Shown here: positions 20,497 through 28,669 of the stretch, piece after piece
Layout: each line of letters starts with the position of its first letter
How positions within the stretch are numbered: the first letter of the stretch is position 1
The notes under the pieces: model-generated
The model's database searches: none
Seen by the model: only the letters and a program-made list of their open reading frames with translations
What the model was told of the DNA's origin: nothing
Made by a program: the position numbers and the translations under genes
Virus record (IMG/VR): IMGVR_UViG_3300036766_000678
Span: 1-64,000 of that record
Source of the DNA: a virus
DNA: 64,000 nucleotides
Reading direction: 5' to 3' (one strand)

Positions 20497-20832
20497 TCAT
20501 TTCTTCGTGTCATCATCGTGGGCTTTCTGCATATGAAACCCCATTTTTAGCCAAACGATATACATATATGTAGAAATTTTAAGAAGGTCTTTTTCTCTGT
20601 GGAAATTTTGAAAGCGGCACAAATATTTCACGCAGGTCTTAAGCACCCATTTTAATTCATCCTCTCCAGGCTTTTCCCATAGTTTTGAAATAAGATCTGT
20701 TGCTTCCATATCGTTGAAGCCCTCAAGTTTATATTTATCTCCACCATGGATGAATTGTTGCCCAACCAAATCTGAAAATTTCTTATAGAATTTAGTTTTG
20801 GTTTTTACAGTAGTATTATATATTTTTCTCAT
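20497..20832 (-). CDS. Conserved phage protein, possible dNTP diphosphohydrolase-type domain
   Basis: The segments HGGDKYKLEG, EATDLI, KYLCRFQNF and REKDLLKISTYMYIVWLKMGFH resemble a small phage family sometimes annotated as dATP/dGTP diphosphohydrolase N-terminal domain. The conserved KY, REKDLLKI and WLK positions look like an all-helical enzyme. Its place beside MazG and GMP reductase-like genes supports a nucleotide role, but the assignment is weak. Confidence 0.5.
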   Translation of the reverse strand: MRKIYNTTVKTKTKFYKKFSDLVGQQFIHGGDKYKLEGFNDMEATDLISKLWEKPGEDELKWVLKTCVKYLCRFQNFHREKDLLKISTYMYIVWLKMGFHMQKAHDDDTKK

Positions 20833-20835
20833 ATT

Positions 20836-20931
20836 TTACCTTTCACGTCTAGATCCTTTCGGTCCCCAACAACACATTTGATTGTCACAATGGGTCTTGT
20901 CATCTTTACCATGATTATTATCATGTTTCAT
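20836..20931 (-). CDS. His/Cys-rich mini-protein, 31 aa
   Basis: MKHDNNHGKDDKTHC... ends CCWGPKGSRRER. It overlaps the upstream stop by ATGA and ends 4 nt before the next gene. His, Asp and Cys may bind metal. Support is mainly positional. Confidence 0.45.
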   Translation of the reverse strand: MKHDNNHGKDDKTHCDNQMCCWGPKGSRRER

Positions 20932-21149
20932 GATTCAATATCCTCACTAGATTTTGGATTAGCAGTGTTCTTAGAACTAAATTTAAATTTCAAACAACCA
21001 CAAGCTTTATGTGGAATTTCAGGATTTACCCAACCCCTATATCCTTCTTTTCCTACAGGTACAGTAGCGGAACATTTCTTAAGTTTAAAGTGATAACTAG
21101 ATTCATGGTTACAAAAACAAATTGAATACATCCCGTAAATCTTTTTCAT
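20928..21149 (-). CDS. Zinc-like head protein without NLEYLE tail, 73 aa
   Basis: CFCNHESSYHFKLKKC and CGC match the head spacing of the NLEYLE family, but the C-terminus (SSKNTANPKSSEDIES) has no tail. Like 7140-7343, it may be a tailless relative. Starts with ATGA coupling to the upstream gene. Confidence 0.6.
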   Translation of the reverse strand: MKKIYGMYSICFCNHESSYHFKLKKCSATVPVGKEGYRGWVNPEIPHKACGCLKFKFSSKNTANPKSSEDIES

Positions 21150-21682
21150 TTAAACAAACCTATAAATTGACGTTTCAATAATTTCAACCATTTTAAGACA
21201 ATCCCTTGTTCTATTCTCCAGCAAATACGTCTAAATCTTGTTCCATATTTTCGAATAATGGCTTCCGCAGCTTCTTTCTCAGTTTCATATACATCGTCTA
21301 CCTCAATTCGTCCAACTGAGATACCTAAAGTTGGATGAATTCGTATTATCGGTAAAAATAAGGCATAACGTGCAAAGCCAATCTCAAATTTAACTCCCTC
21401 AGATTCAGTCCATCCAGCCAAATCTATCAAAATATGGGATTTTCGTATAAGATCTTTATCTTCCTTCCAATAATATCTAAGTGCCTCATCTGATATTTGT
21501 TTTAAAATTTTCTTGGAGGGGATTATATTTTCCTTAGAAACAGGAGAATTTAGTTTAATTCCATAGGAACCAAATAATTTGCTTGCTCTTTCATTTCTAT
21601 CAAATATCTCTTTACGAGAAAGTCCTGTCATGGGTTGGCACAAATAGGCACTTACATCAATTTTAAATAGCCAACTAAACAT
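21146..21682 (-). CDS. Nucleoside 2-deoxyribosyltransferase-like protein
   Basis: The start VSAYLCQPMTGLSRKEIF, then WKEDKDLIRKSHILIDLAG and SEGVKFEIGFARY, match the nucleoside deoxyribosyltransferase fold: substrate loop, Asp region and the Glu of the E-G-x-x-x-E-I-G motif. These enzymes exchange bases on deoxyribosides or hydrolyse deoxynucleotides. The C-terminal 40 residues are basic and hydrophobic, unusual for the family. ATG overlaps the MazG gene stop. Confidence 0.68.
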   Translation of the reverse strand: MFSWLFKIDVSAYLCQPMTGLSRKEIFDRNERASKLFGSYGIKLNSPVSKENIIPSKKILKQISDEALRYYWKEDKDLIRKSHILIDLAGWTESEGVKFEIGFARYALFLPIIRIHPTLGISVGRIEVDDVYETEKEAAEAIIRKYGTRFRRICWRIEQGIVLKWLKLLKRQFIGLFK

Positions 21683-22008
21683 TATCTAAAATCTCCAGAA
21701 CCTTGGATCTTATTTCTAGCTTGTCTTGACTCTAATTTCTTCTTGTTCATATCAAGTATAATACTCATAGGCACACCAAGTTCATCTGCAAGACGATTCA
21801 AGACCCACTGACAATCTCCAATTTCTAACAATAATTTCTCTAATCGTTCAGGAGAAAGAATACCTTTATTATCTCGAATTGCTTTGGAAATAACTCCACA
21901 TGCTTCACCCGCTTCCTCCCCTAGAGAAAGACCAAGATAGTTTAAGGCATCTCCTTTTGGATAAATAGCTGTGGATCTTGTGAATTCCTGAAAATCGTCA
22001 ATTGTCAT
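21682..22008 (-). CDS. MazG-like nucleotide pyrophosphohydrolase
   Basis: A 108-residue MazG-fold protein. Metal-binding acidic motif GEEAGEACG at residues 30-38 and the second pair EIGDCQWVL near residue 63 fit the EExxE...ExxD pattern; a KKKLESRQ end is also typical. It would hydrolyse dNTPs or (p)ppGpp-related nucleotides to monophosphates. It has its own promoter at 22029-22056 and GAGAGGTGA upstream of the ATG. Confidence 0.78.
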   Translation of the reverse strand: MTIDDFQEFTRSTAIYPKGDALNYLGLSLGEEAGEACGVISKAIRDNKGILSPERLEKLLLEIGDCQWVLNRLADELGVPMSIILDMNKKKLESRQARNKIQGSGDFR

Positions 22009-22028
22009 ATCTTCACCTCTCTATATAT

Positions 22029-22056
22029 ATTATATACTATTTTGTTGTATTTTCAA
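22029..22056 (-). promoter_or_regulatory. Sigma-70 type promoter, TTGAAA-16-TATAAT
   Basis: -35 TTGAAA at 22051-22056, -10 TATAAT at 22029-22034. It lies at the end of the polymerase gene and serves the MazG gene, with a leader of about 15 nt containing GAGAGG. The 16-bp spacer and lack of the shared spacer sequence set it apart from the other promoters. Confidence 0.55.
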
Positions 22057-24589
22057 CCACATTTTGCACATTGTTGTTTACTTTAATTTCCTCAAGATCT
22101 GCCCAATTTGGTCCTACCTTAAATTCTGCCTTAAGAGGAACTTGTATTCCTAGAATTCTTCTTTCCATCTCTTCTTTCATAATCTTTAAAGATTGATCTA
22201 GCTCTGCTTTAGGAATTTCCATATACACAGCATCATGTACGAGGTTACGAAGTTTACCATGCAATCCTAATTCTTTAAACTTCATAATAATTCGATTGGC
22301 TGCATTAGTTGTATAATCAGATGCAGCTCCTTGGATAGGAGAAGAAATTGCTGCTTGTTCATCCATATATGCTATCTTATTATCCTGATTATTTATACCC
22401 GCGAGATGCCGAACACGGCCAAAAATACTTCTCACAAACCCATTTCGTTTTCCCTGTTTAACAATATTATATCTCCATTGTTTGGCTACGGGATAACGAT
22501 TAAAAAATGTATCTTGAACATGTTTTGCATATTCTACAGTAACATTATGATCTTTAGCAAGCTTATCTGCTCCCATTGAAAACATCGTTCCGAAGACGAT
22601 TGATTTAGCTGCTTGTCGTTGTTCTTTAGTAACCTGATCCATTGGAATTTTATCGGCTAGAGAAGCAATAAATTTATGAATATCCAATCCATCATTTAAA
22701 TCTTTAACTAATTGCGGATCATTTGAATAAATACCCCAAAAACGGAATTCTGCTTGCGCGGAGTCGGCTTCAACCAACACATTTCCATCTTCAACAGTAA
22801 ACATTCCTTTTATTCGTTTATCTCCTTTGGGAATGTTCTGTAAATTTGGATTTCTACTACTCAGACGGCCAGATTCTGTTCCTTCTTGTAAAAACTTTGT
22901 ATGGAGCTTATCATTGTCATCAAGTTCTTCTTCAATACCTAAAATATAAGTTCTAAGAAGCTTTGCTATTCCTCGATATTCTACAATCTTCATTGGTACA
23001 GGATGTTTATCTTTCAAAAGTGTCATAGCCTCTTCATCGGTACAAGGAGCACCCTTTTTAGTTTGTTTAACAATAGGCAATTTCAAATCTTCAAATAATA
23101 ATTTGGCTAATTGTTTAGGAGAGTCTAAATCCACATCTCCAATCAAAGCTTTTAATTCAGCTTCTTTAGCAGCCATTTCCTGTTGTAGTTCTTCTTTAGC
23201 TTTATTCAATGCAATTCGATCTATCTTATACCCCTCGAATTCAGTGATGGTTAAAGTATGATTAAGGGGCATAACCAAACGTTCAAATAAATTAATCATT
23301 CCTTCTTTTTCAATTAAAGGAAGAAATATTTGCTTAAGTTGAAAGGTAACATCTGCGTCGATTGCACTGTATTTGTATAAAATAGATTCTGGTACTCTAG
23401 CATAATTTCTATTTTTATCTGCTGACATTCCATTGGCATCAAACCATTCTTCCAACTCTTTATCATACTCACCCATCTTTGTATATTGAAGAGCCATATC
23501 TTTAAGTCCATGTTGACCCTTAGCGGTCTCATGAAGGAGGTAATGCATAAGCAAAGTATCATGGGCTAAAGGTTTAAGATTCCAACCCTTTTGAAGAAAG
23601 AACTTGTCATCGAATTTCCCGTTCTGTGCTATACGGGGAATATCCGAAGTCATAATCGCTAACAGATTCATCATGATATATTGCTGTTTTTCTTTCCACC
23701 AAGGCTCGTAGGAATCTTCAGTATATTTTGTAACGACTTCAATTTGTTTAACTTCCGTTATACCTTTTCGTCTTACTTTCTTATCTTTAATTTCAATTTT
23801 CTCTCTCTCAATTCCAATCCACTTAGTAAGTGGTAGCACTACAGCGGTTCCAGCTTGCCATGAAAAACTTATGCAAAGAATGTTATCTTTCTGCCAATTA
23901 AATCCAGAAGTTTCAATATCATAAGCAAATTCTTTTACCTGCATTATTCGTTCGTAGAAAGCATCGAATTTTTCAATTGTGTCAATTACAATATAATTAC
24001 CTTCTTGTTGTGGTGTCATTTCTTTAAATTGACTGCTTTCCCATATTCGTTTAAAATCCTGCACAACAACTTCTTCAAGTGAGGGTGTCCTTAAAACAGC
24101 ACTTGGATGAAATGTCGGAATACATTTAACATTATAATCCTTTAACCAAATTTCCTTTCCTCTGTAGTCACTTATTGTCGCTTTTTTATCGTTAAGTAAA
24201 ATTCTCAAAGCAACATTACCAACTGGAACAATGATGTTAGGTTTTACCATCTCAATTTCAATTTTTAAATACGGCAAACAGGTATTCATTTCATCCCAAC
24301 TTGGTGGTCTAAACCCATCTACTGTCTTGAGGCGAGGAAAACACCTACAAGTATTACTTAAAAATACTTGAGATCTATGCAACCCAGCCCTAGACATTAA
24401 ACTATCAAGCTTCTTTCCAGCCTTTCCGACAAATGGAGTTCCAGATAAAGATTCATTTTCTCCAGGAGCTTCGCCTATTACCATTATAGAACAAGGAACT
24501 GACCCAATACCATTTACCACCTTGTCTTTCTCACAACGCAGTTCAGATAAAGGACATTTATTACAAACTCCATTATTTAAATTAATCAT
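22037..24589 (-). CDS. Uracil-DNA glycosylase (family 4)-DNA polymerase I fusion
   Basis: An 850-residue fusion. Residues 1-190 form a family 4-type UDG: cysteines C9, C12, C83 and C104 for a 4Fe-4S cluster, GEAPG at 39-43 and HPSAVLR at 161-167. Residues 200-420 form the 3'-5' exonuclease with DIE at 224-226, NGKFDDKFF and YSAIDADVT, all catalytic acids present. The polymerase domain has motif A DSAQAEFR, motif B RQAAKSIVFGTMFSMG and motif C LVHDAVYMEI. Motif C reads HDA where most family A enzymes have HDE. SPO1-type phage polymerases also carry a UDG-like domain. The fusion implies replication that checks template uracil, or that handles a modified genome. Confidence 0.9.
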   Translation of the reverse strand: MINLNNGVCNKCPLSELRCEKDKVVNGIGSVPCSIMVIGEAPGENESLSGTPFVGKAGKKLDSLMSRAGLHRSQVFLSNTCRCFPRLKTVDGFRPPSWDEMNTCLPYLKIEIEMVKPNIIVPVGNVALRILLNDKKATISDYRGKEIWLKDYNVKCIPTFHPSAVLRTPSLEEVVVQDFKRIWESSQFKEMTPQQEGNYIVIDTIEKFDAFYERIMQVKEFAYDIETSGFNWQKDNILCISFSWQAGTAVVLPLTKWIGIEREKIEIKDKKVRRKGITEVKQIEVVTKYTEDSYEPWWKEKQQYIMMNLLAIMTSDIPRIAQNGKFDDKFFLQKGWNLKPLAHDTLLMHYLLHETAKGQHGLKDMALQYTKMGEYDKELEEWFDANGMSADKNRNYARVPESILYKYSAIDADVTFQLKQIFLPLIEKEGMINLFERLVMPLNHTLTITEFEGYKIDRIALNKAKEELQQEMAAKEAELKALIGDVDLDSPKQLAKLLFEDLKLPIVKQTKKGAPCTDEEAMTLLKDKHPVPMKIVEYRGIAKLLRTYILGIEEELDDNDKLHTKFLQEGTESGRLSSRNPNLQNIPKGDKRIKGMFTVEDGNVLVEADSAQAEFRFWGIYSNDPQLVKDLNDGLDIHKFIASLADKIPMDQVTKEQRQAAKSIVFGTMFSMGADKLAKDHNVTVEYAKHVQDTFFNRYPVAKQWRYNIVKQGKRNGFVRSIFGRVRHLAGINNQDNKIAYMDEQAAISSPIQGAASDYTTNAANRIIMKFKELGLHGKLRNLVHDAVYMEIPKAELDQSLKIMKEEMERRILGIQVPLKAEFKVGPNWADLEEIKVNNNVQNVVENTTK

Positions 24590-25382
24590 TTAATTTTTTA
24601 GAGCGTTTTGCTGCCCCTTTAGCACTCTTTTTCTTATGGTCTTGAATTGTTAATGGCTGAAGATTAGTGAAATGAACTGCTTTTTTAAATTGGCTTCTTT
24701 TAGTTAAATCAAATTCCCAGAGTTCTTTTATATGATCTAATTGCCAATAACTACCATAGTTATTCCAAGTCATTTTTCCATAAAACTTTTCCTGAATATA
24801 TGCTATAAAAAATTCCATGGAACAACCTAAATCTTTAATCGCAGAACCAGATTTATAAATATCTCTAATTGAACAATAAAGCCTAGTTCTTAAAATGCAT
24901 TTTAATTTAAATGCAAGATCTAATTTTATTTTTCTACGTACATAGTCTCTAGCATCCCTCGTAATTTTCTTTTTATTCTTTTGTTTCCATGCTTTATGTA
25001 CTTTTAAAATTTTATTTTTATGAATAAAATAATATCGTCTTTTCTTTAATTTAATTTTTCTTTTATTCAACTTATCATATCTCTTACGGTATATTTTCAT
25101 TTTCTTTTTATTTTTTCTAATATATTGTTTCACGTATAACTCACGACACTTTATGCACATGCGAGTTATTTTTCCTACTTTTAAAGTGTCATGACCATTT
25201 TTGCAAAATTGTTTTAATACTCTGCCTTTAGATTTAATATTAAATTCCTTTAAAATTCTTCTAACAGAATGAGTACAAATATAAAAACGCTTTGCTAATT
25301 CTCGCAAAGACTTATTAACTTTGGTTCCTGCTTTTGATTTGATCCACTTCCTAAATATTTTAATTTCAGTCTTTCGTATCAT
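24582..25382 (-). CDS. HNH-type homing endonuclease with GHD zinc module
   Basis: The N-terminus has a likely helix-turn-helix (KSLRELAKRFYICTHSVRRIL), then FCKNGHDTLKVG...CIKC, a zinc module, a very basic middle, and a C-terminal HNH region: WQLDHIKELWEFDLT, then HFTNLQPLTIQDHKKKS. It is paralogous to 50890-51720 (shared GSAxxDLGCS, FFIxYI, TW.N.G..W.LDH). I chose the ATG at 25382, with CAAGGAGATAACA upstream. It lies next to the polymerase gene, a usual insertion target, and is AT-richer than its neighbours. Confidence 0.75.
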   Translation of the reverse strand: MIRKTEIKIFRKWIKSKAGTKVNKSLRELAKRFYICTHSVRRILKEFNIKSKGRVLKQFCKNGHDTLKVGKITRMCIKCRELYVKQYIRKNKKKMKIYRKRYDKLNKRKIKLKKRRYYFIHKNKILKVHKAWKQKNKKKITRDARDYVRRKIKLDLAFKLKCILRTRLYCSIRDIYKSGSAIKDLGCSMEFFIAYIQEKFYGKMTWNNYGSYWQLDHIKELWEFDLTKRSQFKKAVHFTNLQPLTIQDHKKKSAKGAAKRSKKLND

Positions 25383-25448
25383 ATTGTTATCTCCTTGTAA
25401 AATATAAAAACATAATGTGTCTCTATGTAACACAATTTAGTTATATTT

Positions 25449-25625
25449 TTACAAGGAGTCCTTTGGAAAATTCTTTCTAATAAAGTCCCATCTCTTCTTA
25501 AAATATTCCTGTTGGCATAGTTTACAATTACCAGCTTTAGTTCTACCGACTATACTAATATCATGCCCTTTAGAACAAAACTCACTTACTCCCTTTTTAT
25601 TTTTACTACCTTTAAGTCTAGACAT
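25449..25625 (-). CDS. Orphan GHD zinc module, 58 aa
   Basis: FCSKGHDISIVGRTKAGNCKLCQQEY is the CxxGHDxxxVGR...CxxC module found once or several times at the start of HNH genes here (24582, 42937, 50890, 63546). No nuclease domain follows, so it is a stand-alone copy or the stub of a decayed endonuclease. Ends at 25449 with a proper stop. Confidence 0.6.
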   Translation of the reverse strand: MSRLKGSKNKKGVSEFCSKGHDISIVGRTKAGNCKLCQQEYFKKRWDFIRKNFPKDSL

Positions 25626-25803
25626 TGTTATCTATCCTTTTGTCATATTCATTCTCTAAGTATTTCAAGTTATCGGGATTATAATTACTACATTCACAAG
25701 CCCAAACTGCACATGATTCACCTTCATGTTCCCATAAGTTAGGAACATGGTTGATTCTAGAATGGCCGCATTTACAGGGTACTTTAAGCTTGCTTTTTGT
25801 CAT
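25618..25803 (-). CDS. NLEYLE-family protein, 61 aa
   Basis: Head CKCGHSRINHVPN, CECSNY pair, then NPDNLKYLENEYDKRI. First of three consecutive members (25618, 25784, 26004) with 20-23 nt overlaps, clear evidence of tandem expansion. Confidence 0.78.
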   Translation of the reverse strand: MTKSKLKVPCKCGHSRINHVPNLWEHEGESCAVWACECSNYNPDNLKYLENEYDKRIDNNV

Positions 25804-26026
25804 ATAGGTATTCTAAATATTCAAGATTATCTTCTGGTATAAATTCTTTACAATCACACCCATGATCTGTTAAGGGGTCGCATTGTCCATTATTTGGCAA
25901 TAGTCTAACAGAAGCTCCAGTATTAAAATGATACATATAGAAATGACCACAAATACGACAACAATCTAGATCATCAGATGTAACTAAGTTTATACCAAAA
26001 ATCTTACCTATTTGTCCGTTTATCAT
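25784..26026 (-). CDS. NLEYLE-family protein, 80 aa
   Basis: Head CCRICGHFYMYHF, a later CDPLTDHGCDC cluster and PEDNLEYLEYLYDKK. It has about 28 residues before the head, longer than most. I chose the ATG at 26026 (MINGQ); another ATG lies at 26038. Overlaps both neighbouring members. Confidence 0.75.
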   Translation of the reverse strand: MINGQIGKIFGINLVTSDDLDCCRICGHFYMYHFNTGASVRLLPNNGQCDPLTDHGCDCKEFIPEDNLEYLEYLYDKKQA

Positions 26027-26183
26027 ATAAATATTCAATAATAGAAAGAGGATCTAAATTAAAATTCCAACACATTTCATTTACTGTAATAATTCTTTTC
26101 TCAGCTTTGTCTTTACAATCTAAACAACCTAAGCTACAATGTCTTTTACCCCAATGACTACACCTACAATATAAGTCAATCAT
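26004..26183 (-). CDS. Divergent NLEYLE-family protein, 59 aa
   Basis: Head CRCSHWGKRHCSLGCLDC is clear; the tail reads NLDPLSIIEYLYDKR, so only the second half of the signature (EYLYDKR) is intact. It shares EYLYDK with the members at 25784 and 28644. ATGA coupling with the upstream gene. Confidence 0.65.
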   Translation of the reverse strand: MIDLYCRCSHWGKRHCSLGCLDCKDKAEKRIITVNEMCWNFNLDPLSIIEYLYDKRTNR

Positions 26184-26560
26184 TTCTTCTTCTTCTTCTT
26201 TGGAGGATATACGGGCTCATTATTTGCGTCATGAAAACTAAAATTAAAAGCTTTAAGTATCTTATTGACCTTCTTATCCTTATACCCCACTGTTGCAAAA
26301 TAATAAGCTACCATGGAATAAAAAGCTTGATATTGATCCAACGGAACTTCAATAGCAGTATTATCTATTGTAACTATCTTTGTTTTCTTTTGCTGTGGAA
26401 TAGCTTCTGTAGGTTTAGCAGGTTCAACCATTTTCTTTCTATTAGCCATAATCGCTTCAAGAGGAGTAGTAAAATCTCCAATGTCACTAACCTCTTTAGT
26501 AATAGAAGCTAATATTTCAGGAGGAATGTGGCTGATTGCCTTTTTTTCAAAATCACTCAC
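26180..26560 (-). CDS. Hypothetical protein with poly-Lys tail, 126 aa
   Basis: Helical N-terminus, a Lys/Pro-rich linker and a compact C-terminal segment with aromatic residues (YQAFYSMVAYYFATVGYKD), ending in KKKKKK. The lysine tail could bind nucleic acid. Starts with ATGA overlap with an NLEYLE-family gene. No family known. Confidence 0.55.
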   Translation of the reverse strand: MSDFEKKAISHIPPEILASITKEVSDIGDFTTPLEAIMANRKKMVEPAKPTEAIPQQKKTKIVTIDNTAIEVPLDQYQAFYSMVAYYFATVGYKDKKVNKILKAFNFSFHDANNEPVYPPKKKKKK

Positions 26561-26772
26561 TTATTACTCCTTTCATAAAATTGTTCTAAATATTCTAAAT
26601 TATTGTATTTAAATTTATCGCAATGAATATTATAACTAGGAGGAAACCCATATCTTTTTCCTTGACATTCCCAACATCTTCCTTCCCATAATCCTGAAAC
26701 AGGATCTGAATAAACATGACTAGCTTTCATATGATTACAAATAAGACAAAGTGTACCTAAAGAAATCTTCAT
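26557..26772 (-). CDS. NLEYLE-family protein, 71 aa
   Basis: Head CLICNHMKASH (Gly of CGH replaced by Asn), then CWEC and a single Cys, and YNNLEYLEQFYERSNK. Overlaps both neighbours by 4 nt. Confidence 0.75.
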   Translation of the reverse strand: MKISLGTLCLICNHMKASHVYSDPVSGLWEGRCWECQGKRYGFPPSYNIHCDKFKYNNLEYLEQFYERSNK

Positions 26773-27230
26773 TTCTTATTAACGTCTATGCAATCCAATA
26801 TATCTGGGCAGACTTCAATAAGCTTCTCAAGTGTACTTATTGTCTTAGCAACAAGCTTACTAACAGGATCAGCCAAAAGTATTGCACAATCCGAGCAATC
26901 TATAGTTTCTTCATAATCTTTTGCATTTGGATCGACAAGGGCTCTCACTATCGGAAAGGATTCCATAGGTTGAAGAAGCTCAATTCGTCTATAGAGATAA
27001 AAGCCATCTACTGAATTTTTCTGATAGGGCAATTCTGGATAAAGGACGGGGTAGGGACATTCGACCGTGTACAAAAATTCCGAACCTACCGCAGCTATAG
27101 GATCGGCTATGCCAATCCCATTGTAATCTACTGGAGTAAACAAATCTCTCCTATCTCCTTCAGTATACACTTTAGGAGTTTTCATTTTCTTCAATAAAAG
27201 ACGAGCAAGATCATCTGAAAGGCGGAACAT
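26769..27230 (-). CDS. Hypothetical protein, 153 aa
   Basis: A soluble protein with a beta-rich middle rich in Pro and Tyr (YTVECPYPVLYPELPY) and a helical end with several cysteines (DCSDCAILL, VCPDILDC). No match recognised. One-base overlap with the membrane protein gene upstream. Confidence 0.55.
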   Translation of the reverse strand: MFRLSDDLARLLLKKMKTPKVYTEGDRRDLFTPVDYNGIGIADPIAAVGSEFLYTVECPYPVLYPELPYQKNSVDGFYLYRRIELLQPMESFPIVRALVDPNAKDYEETIDCSDCAILLADPVSKLVAKTISTLEKLIEVCPDILDCIDVNKK

Positions 27231-27481
27231 TATTTATCCTTATACCAAAAATACATAAATACAAAGGCAACGGTACAAAGTAATCCCCACGAATACCCCA
27301 AAAGTAAAGTGAGTTGATGAAGGTACAAACCATAGCCAATTCCACAACAATATGCAACAACCTGAATAAGCCAAGACCAAATAGATATATCTCCTACACT
27401 CTTACGCTTATAGCTTCTAATAAGTTGAGGAAAATAAGTCAATCCAAATAGTACACATGCAAGAATTCCAAAAATCATCAA
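27230..27481 (-). CDS. PQ-loop/SemiSWEET-like membrane protein, 83 aa
   Basis: Three transmembrane helices in 83 residues with LTYFPQLIRSYKRKSVGDIS in the first loop: the Pro-Gln pair and the following S-x-G-D/S-x-S are the PQ-loop hallmark. This matches SemiSWEET half-transporters, which pair up to move sugars such as sucrose. Occurrence on a phage is unusual and suggests altered carbon uptake or export in the infected cell (inference). The start overlaps the HNH gene by 4 nt. Confidence 0.7.
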   Translation of the reverse strand: MMIFGILACVLFGLTYFPQLIRSYKRKSVGDISIWSWLIQVVAYCCGIGYGLYLHQLTLLLGYSWGLLCTVAFVFMYFWYKDK

Positions 27482-28038
27482 TCTTCCTTATCTATTTTGT
27501 TTATAATAATCTGTTTAAGTTTCATTGCCCTATCCTTCGTAGCCTGTGCTTTCTTTTTGGTTAGAAATTTACTTACCTGCTTCTTAAGTTCTTTCTCTTC
27601 ATCTAAAGTCCAAGCACTCTTTAATCTTTCTTCAATTTGATCAAGAACTAATTTATCTTTTAAAGTTTGTCTTTTTGACCGTTCTTCTTGAGTTTTCTTG
27701 TTATGGCAATCGTCACAAATTCTCTGCAAGTTTGTTTTAGGGCAGAATAAACGCCTTTTAAATTCGTTCCAGTCCTGCACCTTTCCAGATACATTTTCTA
27801 CGTCGATAACAGGCACTACATGATCTACTGAAACCAACTTGGCTGGAGTCCATTGTAGACACACCTGACATGAGTACTCTACAGCATCTACTTTATGTCT
27901 AGATCCATCCTTGGTATAACGAGGAACGGTCCTACGGCCTTCAGCTAATACTTCTCTTACTATTGGACTTCTGGAGAATATTCTTCGCCAAGCAGAACGT
28001 AAAGCTGAGTCCTCATTCCAAGTTGGTTTTTTAGACAT
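27478..28038 (-). CDS. HNH endonuclease, 186 aa
   Basis: CQVCLQWTPAKLVSVDHVVPV, then NLQRICDDCHNKKT, gives the H-N-H core with a zinc-binding CxxC on each side. The start has an Arg-rich segment (SAWRRIFSRSPIVREVL) and the end is a basic helix. It could be a packaging-related or free-standing HNH nuclease. Located between the PQ-loop gene and the SbcC C-half gene, with ATGA-type overlaps on both sides. Confidence 0.75.
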   Translation of the reverse strand: MSKKPTWNEDSALRSAWRRIFSRSPIVREVLAEGRRTVPRYTKDGSRHKVDAVEYSCQVCLQWTPAKLVSVDHVVPVIDVENVSGKVQDWNEFKRRLFCPKTNLQRICDDCHNKKTQEERSKRQTLKDKLVLDQIEERLKSAWTLDEEKELKKQVSKFLTKKKAQATKDRAMKLKQIIINKIDKED

Positions 28039-28669
28039 TGATCTTCTCTTCTACTTTTGAAGTACTACCAATCTTAGTAACCTCAAAAACCTTTGACGAA
28101 TTTCTCGTGATTGTTTCACTATGTGACACGAGTATTAGTTGTAAGTTCAATTTCTTACATAATAGCTTTATAAACTCTGCGACTTTCTCTTGATCTTTCA
28201 CTGATACATGCTTAAAAACCTCATCGGCCACGATTATTCTGCTCAGGGAAGGAGCCCACTTAACAAGCAAACTTACACGAAGGGCAAAAGATATAATGTC
28301 ACAAATTCCTCCACCAAGGGAGTCGATTACATCAAACTCAGCTTGTAACTGTTTATCATACACAACCATCTTCAAGTCTGCGGCGTTACGTTCCGTGGAC
28401 AAATTCATTCTAAACTCAAGGTTCTTATCTTTAACTACTTGAAGTGCTTCCGTTACAATTCCACTAATCTTGTCTAAGACATTTATCCTTGTAATATCCG
28501 ATAGGCTTTGCAAAAAGAGACTTGTCTTAGTTGAAAGATCTTCCTTTCGTTCCAGCTCATTGATCTGACCTTGGCATACATTTAATCGGCTGCAGAAGGC
28601 TTGTAGCATTCCTTGTTTTTGATCAAATGAACTTTTAAGACTATTAAATTGTTGAGTGAGATTTGTCAT
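28031..28669 (-). CDS. SbcC/Rad50 C-terminal half
   Basis: About 100 residues of coiled coil are followed by the ABC signature (DSLGGGICDIISFALRVSLL), Walker B (RIIVADEVF) and the switch His (LILVSHSE). There is no Walker A. This is the C-terminal lobe of a Rad50/SbcC ATPase; the N-terminal lobe is at 32852-33970, with SbcD at 29759-30661 between. The two halves would meet to form the ATPase head. Alternatively this lobe pairs with another protein. Confidence 0.78.
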   Translation of the reverse strand: MTNLTQQFNSLKSSFDQKQGMLQAFCSRLNVCQGQINELERKEDLSTKTSLFLQSLSDITRINVLDKISGIVTEALQVVKDKNLEFRMNLSTERNAADLKMVVYDKQLQAEFDVIDSLGGGICDIISFALRVSLLVKWAPSLSRIIVADEVFKHVSVKDQEKVAEFIKLLCKKLNLQLILVSHSETITRNSSKVFEVTKIGSTSKVEEKINV

